NCBI GenBank assembly: GCA_002435595.1
Contig: DJBL01000166.1
Coordinates: forward strand, 1-58,805
From: Stenotrophomonas maltophilia
GTDB lineage: Bacteria > Pseudomonadota > Gammaproteobacteria > Xanthomonadales > Xanthomonadaceae
Reading direction: 5' to 3'
Length of the DNA: 58,805 bases
Both the position numbers and the translations under genes were made by a program. Shown here in pieces: positions 32,210-40,498 of this stretch (positions are counted from its first letter, which is position 1; the number at the start of each line of letters is the position of its first letter). The notes under the pieces are model-generated. The model worked only from the letters and a program-made list of their open reading frames with translations. It was not told the origin of the DNA and searched no databases.

Positions 32210-32748
32210 TCGATCTCCTTTCGCTTCATTCCAACGTCATCTTGTGCCATCCATGCACGTGCGTCCCTGTGCCATTGGTTGTAGTCGACCGTGCTTTCAA
32301 CCGCAGGCGAGGCTGTGCGTCCGGTGCGTGCTCCGGTCTTGTTGGCCTTCAACCCGAACAGCGGGCGCAGCCAGCGCACGCGGCGAATCAGGCATTCGTG
32401 CAGCAGCAGGCAGCCGGCCACCGTTGCCACCAGGACCAGCAGGGGCTCAACCACAGGGCCAAAGTGCAGCGGCTTCAACCAGAACAGGGCCGCGATGAGC
32501 ACGCTCTGGTGCAGGATGTACCAGGGGGCCTCAACCGTGGCCTGCATGGCGGCCTCGGCCTGCTCGGGGCGGGTTACATCCAACGCCACTACGCGAAGGT
32601 TGGCATGCGAACCCAGCCGGGCGGCGGCCTTCTCCACGTTGCGTGCGGTCGCTACAACCCGATGCCCCCGTTGAAGGGCAGCCTTGACGATATCAACGCC
32701 CAGGCCGCGACCGGCGCCGGTGATCAGCCATACCTGCTGTGTGCTCAT
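32206..32748 (-). CDS. Chimeric gene: SDR N-terminus joined to acyltransferase-3 C-terminus
   Basis: 180 residues in one frame. Residues 1-73 are the opening of a short-chain dehydrogenase (WLITGAGRGLG cofactor loop, VVATARN, LDVTRPEQ), ending before NNAG and the catalytic Tyr. From residue 74 (PWYILHQSVLIAALFWLKP) the sequence is the last two membrane helices and end of an acyltransferase-3 protein (LLLHECLIRRVRWLRPLFGL). Neither half can be catalytic. A deletion near 32529 removed the rest of both genes and kept the frame. AraC gene directly upstream (36 bases) presumably controlled the lost SDR. Confidence 0.8.
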   Translation of the reverse strand: MSTQQVWLITGAGRGLGVDIVKAALQRGHRVVATARNVEKAAARLGSHANLRVVALDVTRPEQAEAAMQATVEAPWYILHQSVLIAALFWLKPLHFGPVVEPLLVLVATVAGCLLLHECLIRRVRWLRPLFGLKANKTGARTGRTASPAVESTVDYNQWHRDARAWMAQDDVGMKRKEIE

Positions 32749-32784
32749 TGTTGTTGAACCCTGTTGATGCGGAAAGAGTGGCGC

Positions 32785-33690
32785 TCAGCTGACCCGCAGC
32801 CGGCGGATGTCCTGCTGGGGCGGCGCACCGAACAGCCGGCTGTATTCGCGGCTGAACTGCGAGGGGCTTTCGTAGCCGACGCGCAGGCCGGCCACGCTGG
32901 CATCCACATGCTCGTTGAGCATGATCTGCCGCGCCTCCTGCAGGCGCAGCTGTTTCTGGTACTGCAGCGGGCTCATGCCGGCCACGTCGCGGAAGTGCTG
33001 CCGGAACGTGGACGGGCTCATGTTGGCGGACGCTGCCAGTTCGTCCATGCGCAGCGTGCGATGGAAATTCAGCTTGAGCCACCGCATGACGTTGGCGATC
33101 TGCTGGCCGGGCGTGCCCACCGTCACCACGTGGCGCAGGTGCGGGCCGTGGGGGCCGGCCAGCAGCCTGACCGTGATCTCCCGGCGGATCAGCGGGGCCA
33201 GCGCGCCCACCAGGCGTTGCTCGGACGGCAGCCGGATCAGCCGTGTAAGCGCATCGACGAGTGGGGCGTCCAGCGGCTCCAGCGAGATGGGCCTGTAACT
33301 GAAGCCCTTGGGCAACGGAGGAAGGTCCATTCGCGCGGCTTCGTCGATGACCGTTTCCGGATCGAGGGTGAGCAGCATCCCAAGGAACGGCGTGTCCCGG
33401 CTGGCCTCCACCACGTGGGACGCCACGGCAAGGTCCACCGTGGTAAGCAGCGACATGCCCGGCGAGAAGTCGTACACCTCCTCGCCCATCAGGACCTGCT
33501 TGCGGCCCTGCAGGGTGAGTCCAAGCCCGAGCCCGTAGATGCACGGCATGGGAGCGCCCAGGGTGCTGCGGCGGTGGACGCTCAGCCCCCGGATGACCGT
33601 GGGGACGTCGCCATCGCATTGGGCAATGCCAGCGACCGCCTCCAACAGCGTTGCGGGCGATGCCATCCAGGGAGAGGTGAGCGTTTTCAC
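32785..33690 (-). CDS. AraC-family regulator (AraC_N type)
   Basis: 301 residues. The N-terminal AraC_N cupin at about 25-185 (CIYGLGLGLTLQGRKQVLMG, DFSPGMSLLTTVDLAVASHV) precedes the two HTH motifs at about 205-295 (RMDELAASANMSPSTFRQHF, AGLRVGYESPSQFSREYSRL, FGAPPQQD). In relatives this gene is paired with an SDR or aldo/keto reductase. Here the SDR behind it is truncated, leaving the divergent aldo/keto reductase at 33853 as the probable target. Confidence 0.92.
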   Translation of the reverse strand: MKTLTSPWMASPATLLEAVAGIAQCDGDVPTVIRGLSVHRRSTLGAPMPCIYGLGLGLTLQGRKQVLMGEEVYDFSPGMSLLTTVDLAVASHVVEASRDTPFLGMLLTLDPETVIDEAARMDLPPLPKGFSYRPISLEPLDAPLVDALTRLIRLPSEQRLVGALAPLIRREITVRLLAGPHGPHLRHVVTVGTPGQQIANVMRWLKLNFHRTLRMDELAASANMSPSTFRQHFRDVAGMSPLQYQKQLRLQEARQIMLNEHVDASVAGLRVGYESPSQFSREYSRLFGAPPQQDIRRLRVS

Positions 33691-33852
33691 GGTGCTTCAA
33701 GAGGGTTGAGGGCAGGGCGAGCATCCTCCCGCCGGTCAGGCGCGTCAACGGCGCTTTGGCACGCGCGTTGGATCGTGCAATCAATCCGTCAGTCCAGGCA
33801 ACTTCGGGTCCTGGGCCGCTGCCTACACTGGCCGCCACCCCGCTGACCGGAG

Positions 33853-35016
33853 ATGACGATGGATGCAGGCACGAACGGAGGGCCGCAGGAAGACCACGGC
33901 GTGAGCCGGCGCGCGTTCATCAAGCGCGCGGCGCTGATCGGCGCAGCCGTTTCAGCGGGATCGATGCTGGGCCTGGGCGCTGCCCAGGGCGCGGGCGCAG
34001 GAACTGTTTTGGCTGGAGGACCGATGGCAATGAAGAAGCGACAACTGGGAACGCTGGAGGTGTCGGAGATCGGCGCCGGCTGCATGAACATGTCCGGCAA
34101 CTACAACGTGGCGATGCCCAGGGAAGAGGGGATCAAGACGCTGCGCACCGCATTCGAGAACGGCGTGACGTTCTTCGACACCGCGGAGGTGTACGGGCCC
34201 TACACCAACGAGGCGCTGGTGGGCGAAGCCCTTCAGCCCTTCCGCGACAAGGTGAAGATTGCGACGAAGTTCGGGTTCGCCATCGATGGCACCATCGCCA
34301 CCAACAGCAGGCCCGAGCATGTTCGCAAGGTGGTGGAGGAATCGCTGAAGCGACTGCGCACCGACCGAATCGACCTCTACTACCAGCACCGCATCGACCC
34401 GAATGTGCCGGTGGAAGAGGTGGCCGGTGCGGTGAAAGAATTGATTGCCCAAGGCAAGGTACTCAACTTCGGGCTGTCCGAGGCGAGCGCGGCCTCCATC
34501 CGGCGCGCGCACGCGGTGCAGCCGCTTGCCGCCGTGCAGAGCGAGTATTCCCTCTGGACCCGCAATGTCGAACTCAACGGCGTGTTGGACACGTGCAAGG
34601 AGCTTGGCATCGGCTTCGTGCCCTGGGCACCCATGGGGGAAGGCTTCCTGACGGGCACGATCGACACCGCCACCACCTTCGACCAGAAGGCGGACTTCCG
34701 GGCAGGTTTCCCCCGATTCTCCAGGGAGTTCCTGCCGCTGAACATGCCCATCATCGAGTGGATCAAGCAGTACGCGGCCAGGATGGGTGCGACGCCGTCC
34801 CAGGTATCGCTGGCGTGGTTGCTTGCCAAGGGCCCCAACGTCGTGCCCATTCCGGGCACGCGCAGCGTGGAGCATCTCCTCGAAAACCTGGGGGCCGCCA
34901 GGCTGCGCCTGACCCCGGCAGACGTCCAGGAGATCGAGACCTCCTTGTCCAGGTTCCCGGTCTACGGTGACCGGATGGGGGAAGCCCACATGAGCCAGAT
35001 CGACTACACCGTCTGA
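33853..35016 (+). CDS. Aldo/keto reductase with Tat signal
   Basis: 387 residues. Twin-arginine signal at about 19-45 (SRRAFIKRAALIGAAVSAGS), so export in folded form is expected. The AKR barrel starts at KKRQLGTLEVSEIGAG; catalytic Asp, Tyr, Lys and His are in DTAEVYGPY, KFGF and YYQHRID. C-terminal NADP-binding loop VVPIPGTRSVEHL. Most bacterial AKRs are cytosolic, so a Tat-exported member is uncommon. Divergent from the AraC gene. Confidence 0.92.
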   Translation: MTMDAGTNGGPQEDHGVSRRAFIKRAALIGAAVSAGSMLGLGAAQGAGAGTVLAGGPMAMKKRQLGTLEVSEIGAGCMNMSGNYNVAMPREEGIKTLRTAFENGVTFFDTAEVYGPYTNEALVGEALQPFRDKVKIATKFGFAIDGTIATNSRPEHVRKVVEESLKRLRTDRIDLYYQHRIDPNVPVEEVAGAVKELIAQGKVLNFGLSEASAASIRRAHAVQPLAAVQSEYSLWTRNVELNGVLDTCKELGIGFVPWAPMGEGFLTGTIDTATTFDQKADFRAGFPRFSREFLPLNMPIIEWIKQYAARMGATPSQVSLAWLLAKGPNVVPIPGTRSVEHLLENLGAARLRLTPADVQEIETSLSRFPVYGDRMGEAHMSQIDYTV

Positions 35017-35163
35017 CGCGCGGCCGGCGGTTGCAGGCAGGCCTGCACCGCCCATCACGTTGGCACTCCGGTTTGCGCTCTGGGCAAAAATGCGCGCCCG
35101 CAGCGCAGTGATTTGCTATGTTGCACCGGCCCAATCCAGGCAGACACGAGGTGTGGCGTTGCA

Positions 35164-36069
35164 GTGATCGAGACCCGCCTGCTCCAACAGTTCGTCGCCG
35201 TTGCTGAAGAGCTGCACTTCAATCGTGCTGCCGAGCGGCTGCATATGGCGCAGCCTCCGCTGAGCCAGGCGATCCGCAAGCTTGAGAGTGCCGTGGGTGC
35301 GCCTCTGTTCGTGCGCACCAACCGCAGCGTGGCGCTGACCCCGGCCGGTGCGGCCTTCCTTGTCACCGCGCGCAGCACCCTGCGCGCATTGGACGAGGGC
35401 GTGGCGCAGACGCGACGGGTTGCGCAGGGCATCGAGGGCCACCTCACGCTGACCTTCATCAACATTGCGCCCTACGCGCCTCTGCTGCGCGCCCTGCGCG
35501 GCTTTCGAAACGCGTGGCCCGGCGTCTCGTTCACCATGGTGGAGGCCACTACCCAGGAGCAGGTCGTGGCCCTGGAGCAGGGCAGGGCGGATATCGGATT
35601 CATGCGGACGCCGGGCACCTCTACCCCGCACTTGCGCCTGGCGGCCTTGTCCAGTGAGCCGATCGTCGTCGCGCTGCCCGCCGGCCATCGGCTGGGAGCG
35701 GCCCCGACCATTGCGCTGGCCTCGCTCAGGGACGAGACGTTCGTTGCCTCACCGCGGACGCTTGGCAAGGGCTTCCATGACCAGCTCATCGGCCTGTGCC
35801 AGGCAGCAGGCTTCGTGCCCAACATCGTGCAGCACGGCCGGCAGATGCAGACCCTGGTGGCTCTGGTTGCCGCCGGGTTCGGTGTCGCGCTGCTGCCGGC
35901 GTCGGTAGCGACCGATGCGCGGGAGGACGTGGTGTTCCGCCCGCTGCAGGTGGAGGCGCCTGACCGGATGGCCCGGCTGGACCTGTTCATGGCGTGGAAC
36001 GCGACCCGGGCGTCGGCGATCCGCGACCGCTTGATACACGCTGTGCTGGACGCCCTGTCACCGCCCTGA
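35164..36069 (+). CDS. LysR-family regulator
   Basis: 301 residues from GTG 35164, chosen because the HTH begins at residue 4 (TRLLQQFVAVAEELHFNRAA, PPLSQAIRKLESAVGAPLFV); an ATG at 35113 would add 17 residues with no known role. Substrate-binding domain at about 90-295 (GHLTLTFINIAPYAPLLRAL). It lies between an exported AKR and an MFS gene on the same strand; the MFS gene follows by 101 bases. Confidence 0.9.
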   Translation: MIETRLLQQFVAVAEELHFNRAAERLHMAQPPLSQAIRKLESAVGAPLFVRTNRSVALTPAGAAFLVTARSTLRALDEGVAQTRRVAQGIEGHLTLTFINIAPYAPLLRALRGFRNAWPGVSFTMVEATTQEQVVALEQGRADIGFMRTPGTSTPHLRLAALSSEPIVVALPAGHRLGAAPTIALASLRDETFVASPRTLGKGFHDQLIGLCQAAGFVPNIVQHGRQMQTLVALVAAGFGVALLPASVATDAREDVVFRPLQVEAPDRMARLDLFMAWNATRASAIRDRLIHAVLDALSPP

Positions 36070-36170
36070 GCGGGTGAGATGCACCGCGTCTTGGTGCGGT
36101 ATGCAGACCGTCCTTCACCCGCGCCAGGCAAGCCCCTAGTCTTCGGCAGCACCGCTGTTGAGGATCTGAA

Positions 36171-37352
36171 ATGCCCGCCGCCATCTATGTGTTCTCGCTG
36201 TGCGCGTTCGCGTTCGGCCTCTCCGAGTTCGTCGTCGCGGGTCTGCTGACCGCCATGGCCGATGACCTTGACGCGCCGATTTCCCTGGTCGGCACGGCCA
36301 TCGCCGCCTACGCACTGGGCGCTGCCATCGGCGCACCGTTCATCACGGCACTGGTCGCCCACTGGCGCGACAGGCAGATCCTGCTTCTGGCCACGGCGTT
36401 GCTGGCGCTAGGCAGCCTGCTGATGAGTGCGTCGCCCACGCTGGTGGTCTTGCTGGCTATCCGCTTCGTGGTCGGCCTGGGCCACGGCGTCTTCATGGCG
36501 GTGGCCTCCGACGCCGCCACCCGTCTGGTGGATCCACAGCGCTCAGGCCGGGCGCTGTCGGTGGTGTGGATCGGTTTGACGCTTGCACTGGCCATCGGCG
36601 TTCCCCTTGGCACGTACCTGGGAAGCCTGTGGTCCTGGCGCGTGGTTTTCGTGGCGGTCGGCGTGCTCAGTGTGGCGGGCATGCTGGGGCTGGCGCTGTG
36701 CATGCCACGCGGCGAGGCCGGGGTGGATGCAGCCGGAGGGGGCGCGTGGAAGGGCATCACGGCCATCACCCATCCCCAGCTGCTGATCACCGCCGGTATC
36801 GGCGCGCTCGTCAGCATCGCCACGTTCTCGTTCTTTACGTTCGTGTCCCCGTACCTGCAGCAGGTGACGGCGGTGGATGTGCAGTGGCTGAGCCTGGGGA
36901 TGCTGTTGTTCGGCCTGTGTGCCATCGCCGGCAATCTGCTGGGCGGCGCCCTTGCCGACGCCATGGACGTGGATCGCAGCCTCCGGCTGGCGCTGGGTGC
37001 ATTGGCGCTGAACCTGCTCGGGTTGTACGGCTGCGCACGCATGCCAGTGGTGATGATGATTCTGATCGGCACGCTGGGCATCTGCTTCTTCTCCATCGTG
37101 ACGCTGCTGACCCTGCGACTGCTCAGGCAGGCCCAGCGCTTCATTCCCCGCTACAGTTCGGTGGCCGCGGGGCTGAACATCGCCTTCTTCAATCTCGGCA
37201 CGGCGCTGGGCGGTGCACTGGGCAGCCTCACGATCGGCTTTGCGACCTTGGCGTCCGTCCCGCTGACGGGCGCGGGGGCCGCGGTGCTGGCGTTGATGGT
37301 GCTGTACCTGCAGGGGCGACGCGTGACAGCGCTTGAATCCTCGGTCCCCTGA
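36171..37352 (+). CDS. MFS transporter (AraJ/YdhP-like)
   Basis: 393 residues with twelve predicted helices. Helix 1 is YVFSLCAFAFGLSEFVVAGL; helices 4-5 carry RFVVGLGHGVFMAVASDAA. The family exports sugars or drugs with proton antiport. It follows the LysR gene on the same strand and may be its target. Substrate unknown. Confidence 0.92.
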   Translation: MPAAIYVFSLCAFAFGLSEFVVAGLLTAMADDLDAPISLVGTAIAAYALGAAIGAPFITALVAHWRDRQILLLATALLALGSLLMSASPTLVVLLAIRFVVGLGHGVFMAVASDAATRLVDPQRSGRALSVVWIGLTLALAIGVPLGTYLGSLWSWRVVFVAVGVLSVAGMLGLALCMPRGEAGVDAAGGGAWKGITAITHPQLLITAGIGALVSIATFSFFTFVSPYLQQVTAVDVQWLSLGMLLFGLCAIAGNLLGGALADAMDVDRSLRLALGALALNLLGLYGCARMPVVMMILIGTLGICFFSIVTLLTLRLLRQAQRFIPRYSSVAAGLNIAFFNLGTALGGALGSLTIGFATLASVPLTGAGAAVLALMVLYLQGRRVTALESSVP

Positions 37353-37487
37353 CCGGTATCAACCTGCCGGGTGGGGCGCGCCACGCCAGGCGGGAGTCAT
37401 CCAGCGCGTCCGGCCGTGCCCTGCAACATCGAGACGGCGGGGGTAGTAAAATGCCCTACCGTCGATGCGTGGCCGAGGCTCATCGCA

Positions 37488-37844
37488 ATGCCTTATACCA
37501 ATAGCGACACCCTGCTGCGGCTGCGCGATCAGATTCCTTTCTTCCGGTGCATCGTCGGCTGCCACGACTGCTGTGGCCCGGTCACCGTGTCGAGCGAGGA
37601 GATGGCGCGCCTGCCGGTGAAAAGCGAGGCCGAGCGCGACGCTGCGCTGGCCGAACTGAGTTGCCCCCATCTTGGCGAACACGGGTGCGAGATCTACCAC
37701 GAACGCCCGCTGATCTGCCGATTGTTCGGGACCACCCCGCGTCTGCGCTGCCCCAATGGCCAGCGGCCGGTCTATATGATCGACGAGGCGGTCGAAGCGG
37801 ACATTCATCGCTATCTGGCCAGCACTCGGCAGGTGCTGCTGTAG
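37488..37844 (+). CDS. YkgJ-family Cys-cluster protein
   Basis: 118 residues from ATG 37488. The Cys pattern is complete: CIVGCHDCCG at about 20-29, then LSCPHLGEHGCEIYHERPLI and CRLFG. YkgJ-type proteins bind zinc or an iron-sulphur cluster; their role is not settled. No partner gene is evident; it ends 44 bases before the convergent arylsulfatase gene. Confidence 0.9.
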   Translation: MPYTNSDTLLRLRDQIPFFRCIVGCHDCCGPVTVSSEEMARLPVKSEAERDAALAELSCPHLGEHGCEIYHERPLICRLFGTTPRLRCPNGQRPVYMIDEAVEADIHRYLASTRQVLL

Positions 37845-37887
37845 CCGAGCGGGACCGGCAGGGACGCGCCCCGCCTCCCGCGTCCCG

Positions 37888-40242
37888 CTACTGATGCCGC
37901 ATCACCGCGGCCAGATGCTCCTCCGGGTCGATCATGTGTGAGTGGTCGTCCTGGTCCAGCTGGATTTCCGCCCACTGGATGGTGCCGTTGAACCGGCCGC
38001 GCTCGGTCACATAGCCTTCGTACACCGGCATGCCGGTGTCGATGCCCACGTCCAGACCTTCATCGAAGGAGTAGTACAGCGGATGGGTGCGCTCGATCGC
38101 GCCGCTGCCCACCGCCTTGCCGTCGATGTACAGGGTGACCGTGCCACCGCGGCCGATGCCGCCGCCGGCGTAGGCAAACTCCGCCCGCACCTGGTGGCGC
38201 CCGGTGCCGATTTCCGTATCCGAGAGCACGGTTTTACGCAGCAGGCCGCAGTGGTTGTAGTGGTAGCCCAGCTTGCCGTTCTCGGCGAAGAACGACCAGC
38301 CACCGGTGCGCCCGCCCTGGGCGATGATGGCGCCATTGAGCTGTCCCTCGGCCGGGGCGTCGATCTCGGCGGTGACCGCGTAGGAGCGGTTTTTGACGTT
38401 GATCGCCACGTTCTCGCCGAGGCGGGTCATGCCCGGGTACAGGCGCAGGGTCTCGCCGGTGGTCAGGGTGGGGCGCCCGGCCAGCTGGGGATTCATGCGC
38501 TCGGCGGCGCGGTCGTCGATGGGCAGGACGTTGTGCCGTACCGCCTCGATCAGGAACAGCTGCTGCAGTTCGGCCAGCTTGTCCGGCTGGGCGGCGGCGA
38601 GGTTGTCGGACTGGGTCCAGTCCGTGCGGGTGTCGTAGAGCTCCCAGACGTCCTGCGAGAAGTCCACGCCCTTGGCCACCACGTCCCACGGGGTGCGGTG
38701 CTTGGTCTGCGCGGTCCAGCCGTCGTGGTAGATGCCGCGGTTGCCCATGATCTCGAAGTACTGGGTGAGGTGGCGCTCGTCGGCCTCGGCGTCGTTGAAG
38801 GTGTAGGCCATGGACACGCCGTGCATCGGCACCTGGGTGACGCCGTTGACGGTATGCGGCTGCGCCAGCCCGGCCAGGTCGAGGATGGTCGGTGCCACGT
38901 CGATGACGTGGTGCCACTGGCTGCGCAGCTCGCCACTGGCGGCGATGCGCGCCGGCCAATGCACGATGGTGCCGTTGCGCGTGCCGCCGTAATGCGAGGC
39001 CACCTGCTTGGTCCACTGGTACGGCGTGCACAGCGCGTGCGCCCAGCCGACGGCGTAGTGGTTGTAGGCCCTGGGCCCGCCCACCTCGTCCAGATGCTGC
39101 TTCCAGAACGCGGCGGTTTCATACTCGGCACCGCCATTGGAAGCCGTGGTGAGCATGAAGGCGCCGTTGATGCCACCCTCGGCCGAGGCGCCGTTGTCGC
39201 CGATGATGAAGTACACCAGGGTGTCGTCGAGTACACCCAGTTCTTCCAGCGCGTCGATCACCCGCCCGGTGTGGTGGTCGGCGTATTCGAGGAAGGCGGC
39301 ATACACCTCCATCTGATGCGCCAGGATCGGCTTGAGCTCGGCTGGCATGTCGTCCCAGGCGGGAATGCCCTCCGGGCGCGGGGTGAGCACCGCATCGGCA
39401 GGGATGACGCCCAACCCGCGCTGGCGGGCGAAAGTCGCTTCGCGCAGCGCATCCCAACCTTGATCGAAGCTGCCCTTGTACTTGGCGATCCAGTCCTTGG
39501 GCACATGGTGCGGCGCGTGCGTGGCGCCGGGGGCGAAGTACACGAAGAAGGGCTTGTCCGGGGTCAGGCTCTTCTGCAGCCGCACGTAGTCGATGGCCTT
39601 GTCGGCCAGATCGGGCATGAGGTGGTAGGCCGGGTCCAGCGGTGCCTCGACCGTGGACACGCCGTCGATCAGGGCGGGTGTCCACTGGTTGGTCTCCCCG
39701 CCGATGAAGCCGTAGAAGCGCTCGAAGCCACTGAAGGCCGGCCAATGGTCAAACGGACCCGTCGGCCCGGATTCCCACACCGGCACTTCGTGGCACTTGC
39801 CGAACTGGGCGGTGTTGTAGCCGTTCTGGCGCAGGATCTCCGGCAGCGGTACGGCCGAGTTGGGGCGGGTGGAGCGGTAGCCGGGCGCGGGCGTGGCGGT
39901 CTCGGTGATGTGGCCCATGGCCACCGCATGGTGGTTGCGGCCCGAGAGCAGCGCCGCCCGCGTGGGTGAGCACAACGCGGTGGTGTGGAACCGGGTGTAG
40001 CGCAGGCCGCCGTTGGCGAGCCGGTCGGCGGTAGGGGTGCGTACCGGGCCGCCGAAGGCACTGGCGGCACCGAAGCCGACGTCATCGAACAGGATCAGCA
40101 GGACATTGGGCGCACCCTCGGGCGGGCGCTTGGCGGTGATCGCCGGCAGCTTCACGCCCAGCTTCTTGGCGTCGAAGGAGAGCGGTCCCTGGTAGGCCTG
40201 GTCGGGAATGGGAAGGGAGCTGCCGGGGAGTTCCTGACTCAT
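37888..40242 (-). CDS. Arylsulfatase (type I, Cys-type), copy 1
   Basis: 784 residues. The metal ligands Asp-Asp are at 53-54 (ILFDDVGFG) and the formylglycine site is Cys91 in LCSPTRAALLSGRNHH. Further signatures are GKCHEVP, APHHVPKDWIAKY and IIGDNGAS. The C-terminal third is a beta-rich domain with a lectin-like flavour (RTGGWSFFAENGKLGYHYNH). There is no signal peptide, so it is probably cytosolic. The Cys must be turned into formylglycine by a maturase, and none is in the window. Divergent from copy 2. Confidence 0.95.
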   Translation of the reverse strand: MSQELPGSSLPIPDQAYQGPLSFDAKKLGVKLPAITAKRPPEGAPNVLLILFDDVGFGAASAFGGPVRTPTADRLANGGLRYTRFHTTALCSPTRAALLSGRNHHAVAMGHITETATPAPGYRSTRPNSAVPLPEILRQNGYNTAQFGKCHEVPVWESGPTGPFDHWPAFSGFERFYGFIGGETNQWTPALIDGVSTVEAPLDPAYHLMPDLADKAIDYVRLQKSLTPDKPFFVYFAPGATHAPHHVPKDWIAKYKGSFDQGWDALREATFARQRGLGVIPADAVLTPRPEGIPAWDDMPAELKPILAHQMEVYAAFLEYADHHTGRVIDALEELGVLDDTLVYFIIGDNGASAEGGINGAFMLTTASNGGAEYETAAFWKQHLDEVGGPRAYNHYAVGWAHALCTPYQWTKQVASHYGGTRNGTIVHWPARIAASGELRSQWHHVIDVAPTILDLAGLAQPHTVNGVTQVPMHGVSMAYTFNDAEADERHLTQYFEIMGNRGIYHDGWTAQTKHRTPWDVVAKGVDFSQDVWELYDTRTDWTQSDNLAAAQPDKLAELQQLFLIEAVRHNVLPIDDRAAERMNPQLAGRPTLTTGETLRLYPGMTRLGENVAINVKNRSYAVTAEIDAPAEGQLNGAIIAQGGRTGGWSFFAENGKLGYHYNHCGLLRKTVLSDTEIGTGRHQVRAEFAYAGGGIGRGGTVTLYIDGKAVGSGAIERTHPLYYSFDEGLDVGIDTGMPVYEGYVTERGRFNGTIQWAEIQLDQDDHSHMIDPEEHLAAVMRHQ

Positions 40243-40498
40243 GATCGCGCCTCGGTGAACGGGTTACCCAGTCTCGCGGCGGCATCCTGGGCTGGCATCC
40301 GAAAAAAAACGGTGTGGCGGGTTGGTAGAAGTACTGGCGCTTCAGTGCGCTGCATTTCTCCCGGGGCCACCGCGCGTGGGTGGATTCAGTAGATTTACCG
40401 CGCAGCATCAGTAGTTATGCGGACGATGGCGAGGGGCGCGGGTGGGGATACTGGTGGCGCCTTCCCTTCACGTCGATCCCAACAACAGGATATGCGCG

